Assembly (NCBI GenBank): GCA_017893485.1
Contig: CM030367.1
Span: 85,628,853-85,692,852 of the forward strand
Source: Hemerocallis citrina
Lineage: Eukaryota > Streptophyta > Magnoliopsida > Asparagales > Asphodelaceae
Direction of reading: 5' to 3'
DNA length: 64,000 nt
Shown here: positions 34,584 through 48,200 of the stretch, piece after piece
How positions within the stretch are numbered: the stretch's first letter is position 1
Layout: each line of letters begins with the position of its first letter
Translations under genes and position numbers: made by a program
The notes under the pieces: model-generated
The model's database searches: none
What the model saw: the letters and a program-made list of their open reading frames with translations, nothing else
What the model was told of the DNA's origin: nothing

Positions 34584-37500
34584 TGTCACGCCCCGCTTCC
34601 CAAAAAAATACGAAATACAGATATGCGACTAAGCCCAGCGAATGATTTGCATCAGCCATAAGCTGTTCAGGAATCTTTACAACATATCACAGGAATGATC
34701 AGAGTCGGACGCAAAAGAATCAACCAAGTATGCATAACTGAATCAGATAGACCAACAGAAATTTACTTGAAATCCAAAATATAATATAATCTCAAATAAA
34801 TCAAGTCTGGACAAGTTAATAATATCCTGGGTCACATTTAAATACAAGATTAAATCCAAGTATCAAATACAATTGTTCAAGTAAATAACAGAAAATAATA
34901 ATAATAAATGCAAACAAGCTCCAGCACTAGTAACTCATATCACCAACACCATCTGGTACCTGTTCTCCAAAATATGCAATTTAACAATTGCAGGAATAGG
35001 AAAACAAAACAAACTCTCGTCAATATAAGTTACGGGCTGCTTGTAATGCAGGATACAAGTACATGGGGAGAAATCACAAATACAAAATAACAATAGGAAT
35101 AAACAAGCATGGTATAAGTGTGTCAACAGAATTGTAATATGTAACATGAATCAAGCAAATAGATCAAGCAACATGGTATACAAACATGTACAGGTAACAT
35201 GTATCAGGTGTCAAGTAAACAGGTAAACATGTAACAAGTATACAGGTAACAGGTATACAGGTAAATAGGTAATCAGGTATACAGGTAAACAGGTACAAGT
35301 ACAAGTCTCATGTAACAGGTATCAGGTTATGTCAAGTCTTGTATTATTACTAACTAGGTAGCACTTCATGCGCCACAACTTTTATCACATGGTTTCTACA
35401 TTCAAACAGTTTCGTTTAGATTTTGTAGTGGAGTCCATAGGGCAGTGTACTCACAGATCAGGAAGCAGGAAACAGGAACAGGTAGAACCTAGTGGTTCTC
35501 TTCCGAGTACACCTTCTTATAGGGAAGTATGCAGTCAGGTACAGGAAACAGGTAGAACCTAGTGGTTCTCTTCCGAGTACACCTTCCTATAGGGAAGCAT
35601 GCAGTCAGGTACAGGTAAATAGGATCGTGAATCATGTAATCATGAACACGTAACAGGCAGGACACAGGTCCTCTTCTCAGTACACGTTTCTATATTTTTC
35701 ATTACTAGATCTTTCCCTTAACCCTACCTTGGTTATTTTGTTATTATTAATCAAATAGGCATGTATGTGTCACAACCAGGTCAAGAATAATATGATATAA
35801 ACAAGTAACATGTTTAAGATGAAGAATAAACATGTTCAGGTGATAGACAATTCATAAAGGAATAGAATCATGCAATTGCTAGTTCAGGACAGCAAGACAC
35901 TACTGTACTAAAATAGAGATTTCCGTTGCTACAAAAATGCAAATATGGATCCGTCGAAGAATCTGGAAAATAGACTCCCTTTCAAATCCAGCAAAAATAT
36001 ATAAGTCATATAGTGTTTTAGAAAAACATAACTCAAAACTGATTTGAAATAAGAAAATATGTTCAGCTAGGAATCAGTAAATCAAATTCACAGTCAGGAA
36101 AATAGCATCAAAACACCTTAAATAAATCCAGGAAAAATATAGGGTATTCCCCTATATGTCTAATATCAGAATATAAAATTTCATAATTTTTCAGTAAGAT
36201 TAGTTTAGCCAACAAAAATTAGAAAATATTAAGAAACGATAGCTGGCAAATCTGGAATTCCCAACACTACTGTACGAAAACTGTAATATCTCGCAAACCG
36301 TGAAACGAAATCCAAATCCACCAAAGGGAGATGAAATAGACAAAATAATATAACTTTCATATTTCATAAATATTTTTCATGCAGGAAAAGGAATTAGGGT
36401 AAAAATACAAATCTTTACAGAACAGCGAGCAAAATTCAGCAAGTATAGTTTTATAAATAGGCATAAAACGACATATAAAACTCATCAATAAAATCCACCA
36501 CAATTCTGGGTAATCCCTAAATAGATATAGAAATACTGTGCAAAATCTCAGATCAAAATAATATGCTTAGTACTAGTATCAAAATATTTTAGTCATCGAA
36601 ATCATCAAGAAACGAAATCTGGAAATGAAATACACCTCTGTAGTAAAACAATCATGTCTCACACATACAAAAACAAAATCGATCAAGGTCAGAGAGTTTG
36701 GAAAGAAGACGGATTTCTCTAAAAATCATGTTTACTACTGAAGTTAATATACTAACCTTAATATGGTTTAAAATAGCAATCAAAACTGATCACTGACAAA
36801 ATACAGATTTTCCTCTCAACAACAAATCAACATACAACATACGAAACTCATCCCAAACAAAACTAAACATGTTATAGAGTCTACTAAGTGTCCAAAAAAT
36901 ATGAAATAGGGTATGTAGCGGAACCACAACAAGTATGTCACATGGATCCAAACAAACACACAAATTCTCATAATTATCTCACAAATATAATCACATCAAG
37001 AGCGGTCAAAACCTAAGTTGTTTCATGTCAAATTTGTGTCGTAAGGCAACTATGGTCAACAGCCTTATAGAGACAATACTCATCAAAATACATCACACAG
37101 AACCCAATTATACTACAAGCAGAATTTATGACTTGTATCATACAAAGGAATTGAGTACGAGTTATTTAGGACTTGTATCATACAAAGGAATTGAGTATAA
37201 GTTACTTGCCTTAACCGATGATGAAACTGACCAAAATAAAGAATAACGGGAATGAATTCCCAGAGCAACGAACTCAAATGAACAAAACGAAACCAACGAA
37301 TCACACGAACCAAAAGTGAGCAACAACCACAAATACAACCCAACGAACCGAACAACGAACAACTCCACACGCACCCAACGGCGAGAGAACGATGCACACA
37401 CACCAAGATCCAAAGGCAGCAGCAAGTTGCTGTCGCTGGTGCTAACTGTGGCTACGTCGAAGAGAGAGTGGCGGAGAACTGATGCCGTAGTCGCTGCTCC

Positions 37501-38364
37501 GACGAGGGTGCTGGCTGTCTAGCGTCGGAGATGACAAGGTGCAGCACTTCAGTGCTGTGCAACAACAGAGCGACAGGGAGAGGATCGGAGACGGGGTACA
37601 TGGCGCAGGGGGCGAGAGAGAAAGAGAGAGAGAGAGAGAGCACAGGGTGAGGAGGGTGCAAGGAGGTGATCGGGATTGCTTGAAGGTGCAGCGGAGATAG
37701 AGCGAGGCAGCAAAAGGGGAGATGACGTACAGGAGCATGGGTTCACAATATATAGTAGGGAAGTAGGGTTAACAGGGTAGGGGAGGCGGTGCAGTAATAG
37801 GGGCTAATGGGTCGGGTGCACTTGGGTTTCGGGTAGTATAGGTAATCAGGGTAGGATGAAATATAGGAGAATGGTTTTATAGGTTCTGAACAGGATAATG
37901 GTAGTGATTAATGGTTAATGGTTAGTTATTAATAGGTTTAATATAAAGCTAAATGGATTATATTGGATAACAGGGTACAGGATATATATTGGGTGATTAA
38001 TTAATGGGTATAAGGTGAATTGATAGGTTAAAACAATGATCAAGATATAGGGCAAATCCACAAGGAGGATAATTAGGGTGATACAAAAAAAATTGAGACG
38101 ACACAGAAAAGAACAAATAAAATAGGCACATGCAAATTGAATAAAGAGAATCAAAAGTAGATCGATGAAATGGACACAAAACAAATGAGAGAATTGGATC
38201 AAGAAAATCAAATAAAAGGACGACAAAAATAAAAAAATGAATTATTGAAAATAAAAACTAATATACGGTCCAAGAAAAAGATACAAGAAGAATACAAAAA
38301 GAGAAAATACACCAAAACGAAAAATACACTCAAAAATACACAAAACAAAAAAATAGGGGTTACA
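34584..38364 (-). mobile_element. S1: solo LTR, 3781 bp, minus strand
   Basis: Plus-strand ends TGTCACGCCCC and AGGGGTTACA; perfect ATTAT duplication (34579-34583, 38365-38369). A TATA-like TATATATTG and a CT-rich leader read on the minus strand around 37755-37450, so the orientation is minus. No coding evidence; ORFs in the CT-rich leader are compositional. It has a 70-bp direct duplication near 35480-35620 and a 40-bp one at 37131-37210. Confidence 0.85.
35165..35640. repeat. tandem repeats in S1
   Basis: Short CAGGTATACAGGTAA-type units run from about 35190 to 35320. A 70-bp unit containing GGTAGAACCTAGTGG then occurs twice (35481 and 35551). Confidence 0.8.
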
Positions 38365-39006
38365 ATTATTGATCTAATATATACATTCACCATGAAGAAG
38401 AATTTTAAACACCCATTTTGTGCATGTGCACAGTGTAGATGCAGGTTCCCATTTCTTTTTAAATCCTTGTTCAAATATTATGGTTTACGAACTCATTATA
38501 TATGTATGCTGAATTCACTACTACTGTTCATGCCTGTGTGTACTTTGTTGGTATTTTTTTTCATTGATAAAACTCGATTAGTAGTTGGGACAAGAACACA
38601 TAAACGAGATGCAAGGATTGATAGTAGATTGGTACATGTATAGCCATCATGAGATGTGGGTTTGTTAGTAAGAAATCAAGAACTACATACAAAGGTTGAG
38701 TTTGAATTTTTTGAGTTTGATGGTGTGCAGGTAGAAACTGGAAAGTTAGATTTTTTAGAAGTTTTCGATTGAACTGGATTGAAACTTCTCTAATAAAACG
38801 AATTGATCAATATACAACTGATAAGCCATGATTTTTCCTGGATTTTTCTGATATGTGCATTTTATCTCAAACAAAAACGACTCAGGATGTCAAATTTTTA
38901 TATGCACATATACATACAGTTGAAATAAAAGTTTTTATCATACTGTCAAATCTTATGATTTCAGAGTTTCTTTTACCATCAATTTTAGATCGAGCAATTG
39001 AAGCAA

Positions 39007-39008
<2 letters not shown>

Positions 39009-39091
<83 letters not shown>
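39009..39091 (+). repeat. microsatellite (AC)37 then (AT)n
   Basis: Thirty-seven AC units (39009-39082) followed by a short AT run, inside K4 about 100 bp upstream of its GTTGAC-type pair. Confidence 0.97.
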
Positions 39092-39092
<1 letters not shown>

Positions 39093-39184
39093 TCTTGTAC
39101 ATCAATCAGTATAAAACGAGAGAATCTTTCCAGAACAATTAACAATGGCCGGCGTTAAGCTTTTAATCGAATTTTTGCACATGA

Positions 39185-39215
39185 TAGTTGACCGTCGCAT
39201 CTGAGCAGTTGACTG
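39185..39215. repeat. degenerate GTCGAC-type pair in K4
   Basis: TAGTTGACCG at 39185 and CAGTTGACTG at 39206, 21 bp apart. Each keeps the pattern with C to T at the central CG. Confidence 0.7.
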
Positions 39216-39715
39216 ACATAGCTGTGTCTCACTGCTAATTTATTTCTTTGAATAAATGTTTCTTCGAACTTATGAACTATAAATTCTCAGTTTCAAAAAA
39301 GTGTTTTGACTTCAAATTACAACATTTTCAGAGGGTCTATAATCCAATCTACCGATGAATTTAATTTTAGATTGGTGTGGTTTCAGAAAGTAAACGTTCT
39401 CGAATTTCAAGAGTATCCCTTTTCAAGTTTCCTCTACTGTTTTTGGAGATGTATAACACCTTTAAAACAATGTGATGGTTCCAGATTTCTTAACAAAATA
39501 TGTAGACATTGAATGATTACAGATGTATTTCGAATTTGCATTGATTGAGGGAATTTCTCACTAACAATGAAATGAAGTGATTAAAATGAAAAATTTGTGT
39601 TGTTATTTTGAGCAGTAAGTTTCTAGAGGTTAAGTGGGACCCTAGTAAACCGGTAGCTAAGATTTTGTGGTTATGGCCAGTTGGGGCCTTGCTGTTGTTC
39701 AGTTGAGTTAAGTCC

Positions 39716-42700
39716 TGTAACACCCCACAAAATTGGGAATGACAATTTTGCCCTCGTGTGTTATGCACGTATATTTTGTACCGTTACTGGTAGTATTTGT
39801 AACGTGTTTTCATTACGTATTGTGATTTATGACTATTTATGCATTTTCCGTATATTTTATCCTATTTAAATTAACTAAAATATTAAATTTCAATCTGTAC
39901 ATTTTAACGTGCTTTTTACGCGTTTTTGATGCACGTATCGATTATGTGTTTCCACCGCTATGTGTAATATTTTCTATGTGTTTAAATTATTTATTTATTT
40001 TAGGTATTCAAATCTATTTTATAAAACGGAAATTTATTTTTCTCGCATTTTGGATCTGAATACTTTTGTACATGTAATGCACGTGTTTTCTTTGTACGTG
40101 ACGATTACGTCGCGGAATATATAAAATTAATAAATATATTTTTGCTTTTATACTGCATTTTTATCATGTTTAATATTTTCCGTTGATAAAACCGAATTTC
40201 GTATTTTTAAAGCTTTTATGTGCGAAGTACTTGTTTTTCGGTGCGCATATTTAAGCGTATTTGTTTTGAAAATAAATTTCGAAGTGTGTATATTTATTTT
40301 ATTTTTGCATGAAACATTATAAATTTTAATTAAACTAACTTTTACGTACATATTATGTATATATACAATTTATGTTTTTAAAAATAATTTATTTGTGGAG
40401 CGTGCACTAGTGCACAACACGTGCATGTGTAGGAAGAGGGAGAGTTAGAGATCAGTTATGGAAGAGTGAGAGGCCAGGAGTTGAGAAAATGGAGAGTTGG
40501 AGAAAGTGGGTGAATGGAGTTGTGGAGAGTAATTGTCATAACTACTCTATTAAGACCCTATACATACCCCCCCTAACATCCTACCTTTCTCTTCATCTCT
40601 TCCATCTTCCCTTCTTCATTTTTACTCTGCCGAAAATCACATCCAGCAATCCCATCAGAACATCCACTTCATTGCTTCTCTATCACTCAACCATTCAACA
40701 TATGTGTACATATACTTACTCATTCACTTCCTCCTTCCCTTCTTTCCTTCTTGTCCTAATCTGGCTCTGCCGAAAGCAACCAGCCCCTAATAGGCACGTC
40801 CACTGTGCTACTCCACCTCTCTCCATCCACATATATATATACATATATAGCCATTCATTACACACACATATATATGTCTATATATACACAAATGTATATG
40901 AGATGAGTGAAGATCCTTCACTGTGTACATGCCAAAATGCTCTTGTTGTCCTTGACCGAGAATTGGAGTTTGGAAGTTGCTCTTGGTGCGCGAAATCCGA
41001 GGAGACAAATCGGAGTTTCTATAGGAGTTTTCTAGGAGTTGTGTGTCTCTTCATTTTTGCAAGTCTTCATAAGAGGTGGGTGATCTTGTGCTTTCTAAAT
41101 GTAGGGAATGCATGCAAGTAATGTTAAATGAGTAGTATATTTTAATTTATTTTTATTTCGATTCGGGTTATATTTGTTCTACAAGTTTTAGTGTAACTAT
41201 TGATGATTTAGTTTCTTTGATTAGAGGAAATGATTGGACTAGGTACTTTGTTTGGTCTGTTTACCTCTCGTTGATTGTGGATATGACCATTCGAGACAAA
41301 TACTAGAAGCATACCGACAAATGGTGTTTTTTTATGGATTCGTGGAATTTGTTATCTGACTAGAAATTGAACATATGTTTGTTGTGCTTTCAATGACTTA
41401 GTAAAAATGAATTTTTGTGAAGTTAAATTGGTACACATAGATTCATTTAAATTGTTTGTAAGAGATACAAATTACTAGTTTGATTAAAATGAAGAAATAC
41501 AATTCATGTTCATAAAAGAGAAGAAATAAATTTGAAATTTAGATATTTTTATCTAAAATATCAATTATAAATTCGTGAGTTACTGTTTGCTTGTAAACTC
41601 AGTCTAGAAGAGATAATTACAGTCCATTAAAAAGAGTATATCGATCATATATTTGAGTTTCGTGAAATAAACTAGTTACTGTGCCGGTTGAACAAAAGCA
41701 TAATAGTATAATTTGATATCAGTAATCACACATGGACTATTTGGCTAGTTGGTGCACCACAACACCTTTACTGTAGCTGTGGGTTAGGGGTTCGAAGCTT
41801 GATATTTCCTTTTTGTTTTGATATTTTTTTAAAATGAACCACAGACCGGAAACACTATATGTATGGTTTCGGGTTCGCTCTTGTGACAGTTAAGTCACAT
41901 GGACTAAGTGGCTTTTGGGGTGGACTTTAGGTGCTCACTGTGTGGGCGGGAGCCTAGGTTTGAAACCCAGTGGTTGCCATTTGATTCTTTTTGGTTTTTT
42001 TGACATTTTGATGAGTTTCTAATGCAAATAAATTTTTTGAGGAAAAATTCCAATATTCCTATAAAATGATATAGACTTTATTAAAATTAGTTTTAGAAAA
42101 TTTCATGTATATTTTGAGAAATAAAAAGAGGAATTGAGAAAGTAAATGAGTTTTGACTTCAAAATTATTTATTTGAGTATATGACCTTTATTTTGAAAAG
42201 AAGAGAAAAATATGTGTCATGTTATAGGATTCTTTTGATGTAAACATATACTTATGTTGAGTAAGAAATACTTGATGTGGAAATTGCTATATGAGCTTAA
42301 ATTGCTAATGAGACTTAAAGTGGATAAATCTATTGTTCATGAAAAAGAAATATGGTTTTATTTTGAATTGTAAATGAGTAAATGAATCATGAGTAAAACT
42401 AAGATAAAACATTGATCAATTTGTGAATAAGTTGAAGATAAGAATACAATGAGTCTAATACATGATTATTGAAGGGTATGAGTACCCATAGATTCTTGTA
42501 CATGAAAGGTTGTAATCTAGAGTTTAGTGAGACCTCGGGTACCGACATTGTTAAATTAAAAGATTTGAGTTATATTTTTGAGATATGGCCATAGAGCTAT
42601 CTCGGTATTTGTGATTAAGTCTGGTAGGGAGTAAAACTAACTCTAGGTATGATAATTTATTCATGTCTTGAACTTAAGAACTAGGCACTAAGAGAAGATG

Positions 42701-43503
42701 TAATAAACCTGGGCAAACGTAAGTAGGGCACACTATATAGTCGGGCGGTGTACTCCGGAAATATAGACCCAGTCGGGCGGTATACTCCGGGACTGAGGTT
42801 GCTTCGATGGAGACGAGATTTTATTTTAAATCCAGAACTATGCGTAGTCGGGCGGATAGTTTTCCGTACTCCAGTGTATATACATATACCGGGGCTAGGA
42901 TCCGTACTCGTGGAATGTCCAAACCTTGCTTTTATTACTGGGTAGTTTTTATGGTGAGTGATCAAACTCTTTAATGTGGAGTACGTAGGTGCTTGCCCTT
43001 GGACCTATGTAGTATGGGATGCATAGAATCCGAACAAGTATGCATTAGTGTCATCTTAGTATAAAATATCTGCATTAGGCATTAAGGCATTGCATACACT
43101 TACATGTTTAGCGTAGTCACATTATAACACTTTATTTTATATTCAAGTTTGTGGTTTGTTAAAGTATTAAGATCGTTATAATTTCGGCATAGAGAGGATG
43201 GCCGTGTATAACATTTTCGTCGGTTGTAAGCAACTGACGTGGCCACAGTTTTATATACAGGAGTGGGACTATTCATGAAGATATAAAGTTGATATGCTGC
43301 TGCTGATTTATTTAAATGTTAAAGATGTTGAAATTGTATAATTTTCATTATTGTACTTCATTTTATCTTTCGCTGTGTAAATAATTGTAAAGACTCTGTT
43401 GTATTATAAAATGTTCAAATTTTCTTGTAAAATTGTACGAAGTGAAGTGTAAAGATCCTGTAGAACTTTGAATTCAGTCTTATTTGAAATTCGGGGCATT
43501 ACA
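39716..43503 (+). mobile_element. S2: solo LTR, 3788 bp
   Basis: TGTAACACCCC...GGGGCATTACA. Flanks are agtcc (39711-39715) and agttc (43504-43508), one transition apart; related LTRs have the uninterrupted phrase GTTAAGTCCGG here. A small inverted repeat CAAAATTG/CAATTTTG opens the LTR. GAG/GTGGGTG near 41073-41082 is the donor-like site. A tandem block with AGTCGGGCGG lies at 42735-42860. A 210-codon frame at 40489-41121 covers the CT-rich leader and has no domain. Confidence 0.85.
41731..42010 (+). mobile_element. two tRNA-related SINE-like copies in S2
   Basis: Two diverged copies about 170 bp apart each start CATGGACTA. The first has an A-box-like TGGCTAGTTGG (41742-41752) and a B-box-like GGTTCGAAGC (41789-41798). 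The second has TGGCTTTTGGG (41909-41919) and GGTTTGAAACC (41957-41967). The 47-48 bp box spacing fits an RNA polymerase III promoter. Each is followed by a T-rich tail. It could instead be an old internal duplication of the LTR; target duplications were not resolved. Confidence 0.4.
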
Positions 43504-45262
43504 AGTTCGGTAGAGCACACCAACTCTAGGAGAATTGTAGTTAATTAATTGAACTTAAATAACGTATGGACAGACACTAGATGGTGATGTGATGAAATGG
43601 GAGCAAACATGAGTTATGGAGGTCAGGATGATCTGCGGTGTGAGATAATCCCCATAATTATCGAGGTGTGAGTGAAATAGTCTCTGGAATTACCTGCAGT
43701 GTGGGATTGATCTCCAGAATTATCAGGATCGAGGCGACGCGCATGGGATACTCGTGTGACGTGGCGCCATAGCTTGCAGTGTGGGGTATTCTAAAAAATT
43801 CCCAGGTGTGAGTGAAATAGTCTCCAGAATTATCTGTGGATAGAGATTGACCTCCAAAATTATCGGGGCATGGGCTAGATACTCACAGAGCAATCTAAAT
43901 CTTAAAGTAATCACTGTAGTATGATTAGTTGCATAACGTAGGATCGAACCCTATAAAGTGGAGAACGATAAGGGCTTGTACCGAATCTATGTAGAGTGTG
44001 GAGCATAGATTCGGCAAGTGTGCATTAGTTTCCATCATATGCATTTGTGATTTCCTTGACTTGCTTCATGCATGTTCTCTATTTTCCACACTTGACACTT
44101 AGCCTAGTTCACTTTATGATTTACGTTTCTTTTATTGTTATTTCATATTTCATTCGTTCTATTATGTTAATATGTTGGCTGTGATCTCGTACTTTATGTT
44201 GGTTTAAGTTACATCTCTTTTTGTATATCACTCACACTGTTATGGCTGACCCCTAAAGTTTTAGGGTTAGAGTTATCTCGAGCCTCATGTTTCACAGGTA
44301 GGTGTTTTAGCGTAGAGTTGGGAGCATGTGGTAGAATGTTTATGTATCTTATATGCTGTAACAAGACGTGTAAATATGGAACAATGTTGTAAAATAAATT
44401 ATAATTTAAGGTGTTAATTTCCACTGTGCTTTGCAAACGAAATATTGTAATAAAAGTTTTAAATTTTCCTGTATTTGTACTGTATTTATAATTACAATTG
44501 CGGTAGATGCTGTGAATTGTTCCACGTATTTCTAAGTTATTTATTAAAAATTTGGGGCACTACATTAGTTGCATAACGAGGGATTGAACCCTATAAATTG
44601 TAGGACGATAAGGGCTTGCATCTGACCTATGCAGAGTGGGATGCATAGAATCCGGCAAGTATGCATTAGAAATCATCATAAGCATTTGTGTTTCTTAACT
44701 TGTTCTATGCATATTGCTTTTTACACTTGACACTTAGCCTAGTTTTACTTGATGATTTATGTTTCATTTATTGTTATTTCATGCTCCCACTTGTTGGAAT
44801 CTTATTACTGTGTTGGTATGTCTCACTTGTTGATTTATTATTTTATTCTTTATGTTTCGCTTAAAGTTGTATTTCCTTTGAATATCACTCACACCGTTAT
44901 GGCTGACCCATGTTGTTTGGGGTTAGAGGTATCTCTAGCCTCATGTTTTACAAGTGGGTACCATTAGCATGGAGTTGGGAGCGTGTGGTAGAATTTTTAA
45001 TGTTTATGCATATCTTGTAAAAGGATTCATTGTAAAGAGAAAATTGTATTTGTGGTGTTTTTAAATACCGTTATGTTGTAAAGAGAACTGTAATCTAAAG
45101 TGTTTAAATTCCGCAGTACTGTTGTAAAGAGAGTTGATGTAATAAAAAGTTTTAAATTTCCCTATATTTGGAAGGTATGTTTATGATTACAATTGAGGTT
45201 GATTCTGGAATTTGTGTCACGATTTCTAATTTATTTATTGGAAATTCGTGGCGCTACAAGTT

Positions 45263-45273
45263 TGGTATCAGAG
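45263..45273 (+). other. K3 primer binding site
   Basis: TGGTATCAGAG, initiator-methionine tRNA type, four bases after the LTR end; cut off by K5 at 45274. Confidence 0.75.
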
Positions 45274-48200
45274 TGTAACGCCCCAGATCCTTGTTACAGG
45301 ACATCCGTAACATCACCAGAATCTTTTCCTTCAAATGTATCTCAACACAATAAATAACATGGAAATTTAAAAACTTTTATTGCCAAATAGAATCATTACA
45401 TCAATAATTACAACTCTTATCTTGTTCATGAACAAGGAATACAAATTATATAAACTCATTACAGTTGTTTACAAAAATATCCAGATTCCACTTGTGAGGC
45501 TATCAGCTGACTTCCAGATCGGGAATCGATTGGTCACTATCGAACTTCTTTTAAGTGGTCTATCTGCCTCCCTGGGACTTGACCCTCGGCTTGAGCCTTC
45601 TGCTGCACGACTCTGATATTTCTGCACCCGCTCGAATGGTAGGCATGTACACTGCCGCTCCACTTGGATGCCCTTCTAGTTTCGGCTCTTCTGCCCTCTC
45701 GACCCGGTATCCAGTACATAATTAAGTGGGCACGTCAGTAATTCTACTGACGCAATGCTGATAAGAAAACAGCAATTTCCAACTATCACACTTGCAATTC
45801 ATCTTGAATGGAAAAGGAATGTGTATCCTGATTTCCTAGTGTTCGTGTATGCCATGACCTAAAGTCTAATGCAAAAATACAGAGTGCAAAACAGATGCAC
45901 TTAATCTAATGCTAGCAAGACTCTGGACACACATGCATCCCTTACTACATGTGCCCCAGATCAAGCCATTTCTCTAGTTTTAGGGATTTGAACTTTCGCA
46001 ATGCAATGCATTCTATTTCGGTCCACTTCCTGTTCCTGATAGTAAAACATGATTGAGGAGGTATATAAAATGAAATAATCCGGGGAGCCGCTCCGTTGTC
46101 ACCAATAACTGTTACATCGAACCATCCTCAAAAGCCATGACGAGCTCACAGATATGCAGCAGCATATCCATTGCGCAGAAGATCCATTATGATCCGTTCG
46201 TGTCCACGAACATAGAACATGATGGCCTCGAAGGTATAAAATCCCCTATCCATCAGGAAATCAACATCCCGTTCTTACCATGGTACTTCAGGAATTAACA
46301 GTGCAAGATACACACAGCAGCACGTATCCCTAATGACGGTAAGAGACAACCCCATTGTTATCACCACCTAGTGCAAACTCTCAGAACGAGTCGGATTAAA
46401 GGGAATCACCCCTAACACCAATTCGGTCTTCAAGCGAAACAAATAAGGAAACATAATCAATGCAGTTTACAGAAAACTTGTTGTTACCTAATATCACACT
46501 CGGTGTCGATCAACAATATCGAGCCTGTCTGGTCTGTCAAAACAACAATCATCATGGGAATCACATTCACTGACTCCCAATACCTTCACAGGTCATCGAC
46601 CAATAACCCCGGCCCGTGACCCTCAGCGAGTAGTCCAACGGCGCCCAAAGGGATGCAATATGATTCAAAGAAGGTAAGCACACACATAACCATCAATTCC
46701 TGATCATTGACAGACTCAGGCATCGAAACACCAAACACAAATCGACCAGAGCTATCTCCCAACTCACTCATGTCCCCCATGAGTACTAAGCACAGGAACT
46801 TGTCTAAGTTCCAGATGAAAGGCTAAAAAAATGTCTTTTGAAACTCTAGCCTATGATCATCACACTGCGGTATGCAGAGGATTTCTCATTACTTGTCCAA
46901 ATAAAGGAATTCAAGAATAGCAGTAGCTGTGCCCCAAGCTACACTCATCAGAATTCAACAAAAACAAGTTTTCGAAAAGGTTAGGAGACTCTACCGCAAT
47001 CCTCCATTTGACATCTCTTTCAGATTCTTTAAAGAACTCAAGTCCCCGAGTTAACTTAAGCTTGAAGTCAATCTAAACAATAGGTTGCTAACTTGTAACG
47101 ACCATAACTTCCAACGCACAACTCAGATTTTCTTGATACCACTCATTCCGGAAAGCTAAGACCCAGGTCTACAAATCTCCAGATAACCATTTTCTCAAAT
47201 TCAATCATCTTGACACTTTAAACACCTCATACACTCTCAGCGGTATGTTCCTTCCTGCACTTGCTGCACCTTTCCAACATCATAAAAATTTGCTCACTCA
47301 TCGGAATTACTCGATTCCGGATTCTATGAAAAGGTGGGAGTGTTTACTAGAACTTCCTTGTTGAACACATTCTCAGATTCAATCATTAAAGTCCTCGAAA
47401 ATACAAAATTCCATTAGGTGCGCAAACAGGGAAAAAGTTGATCCTTCAATAAACAGGGTTTCGACTAGACTGGATCTGCCACAGTCTTTGGAAAATCATA
47501 ACTTTAAACCTACAAACTGGAATTATAAAATTCCGATTGGTTAGAAAGCTATCAATCCCTACTACAATCTCTAGTTGGTCAATTTCCCAAATTCTTAACC
47601 AATAATTCCAGAACTATACATCTTTACATACTAGTCAATCTGAACTTGATTGAACCTGGTCCAGTTTGAAATTCAATAACAAATCAACCTTAAGTCCAAT
47701 GCTCATGAAATTTGAGATTCTTAAACCAAACATTTACCACTCCATTTTTACAAAATTTGTATTCAGATTCATCTCACACAATGAGTTATGACCCTTCAAA
47801 CATAGCATAAATTTTAGCTTCCTCTTTAATAGGGTCTTTACTACTCCATTACAATTTATTTTTGAAACCTCATAAAATGACCCCTAAAAAGTCTAAAATT
47901 TGAGAATCATAAAATAGACTCACACCAAAAGCTACTCCAATTATTTCATTGCAATATCATAAACACACAAGGAGTTATGGCCAGGTGAACTTCAGACCAA
48001 AAACAGTCAGTTTTCAGCCACAACTTCTAGATCAATGCACTCTACAATTTCTTTGAGGTATCAAACGACCTCCAAAGAATATGAAATTTAAGAATATTGT
48101 TTTAGACACATACAAGAGTGTCCACAAAAATTTTCAGCTCAAAATACCCAATCTATATTGAGTTACAAAATCGGAAAGACACAGCAATTTCCACACAGCC

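Larger units (their letters stand above)
33348..44564 (+). mobile_element. K4: solo chromovirus LTR holding two younger solo LTRs
   Basis: TGTAACACCCT...GGGGCACTACA with a perfect TTAGT duplication (33343-33347, 44565-44569). Net length is about 3638 bp once S1 and S2 are removed. No PBS, gag or pol is present, so it is a solo LTR left by recombination. It has the splice-donor-like AAG/GTGAGTG at 33958-33966, a degenerate GTCGAC-type pair at 39185/39206, and a tandem block like that of K1 at 43630-43890. Confidence 0.88.
30180..45258 (+). repeat. K3: chromovirus LTR (3857 bp net), split by K4
   Basis: TGTAACGCCCG...GTGGCGCTACA. Segments 30180-33347 and 44570-45258 join across K4 at the TTAGT duplication. 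TATA-like CCTATAATAAGG lies near 30962 and the splice-donor-like GAG/GTGAGTG at 31115-31124. A tandem block at 32930-33320 has core GGTCGGCAGGCCTATTCACG. A PBS follows, so this was the 5' LTR of a full element whose interior is now lost. Upstream flank gaaac (30175-30179) has no partner after K6. Confidence 0.82.

Noticed and set aside
37442..37746. Minus-strand frames rich in Leu and Ser
   Set aside because: CT-rich leader of solo LTR S1; overlapping frames have equal length, so this is composition.
38882..39158. Frames on both strands through 39009-39082
   Set aside because: They exist only because AC repeats lack stops (HT and CV runs).
40489..41121. A 210-codon plus-strand frame
   Set aside because: It covers the promoter-proximal CT-rich leader of solo LTR S2, with no domain and TATAT/CACAC low complexity.
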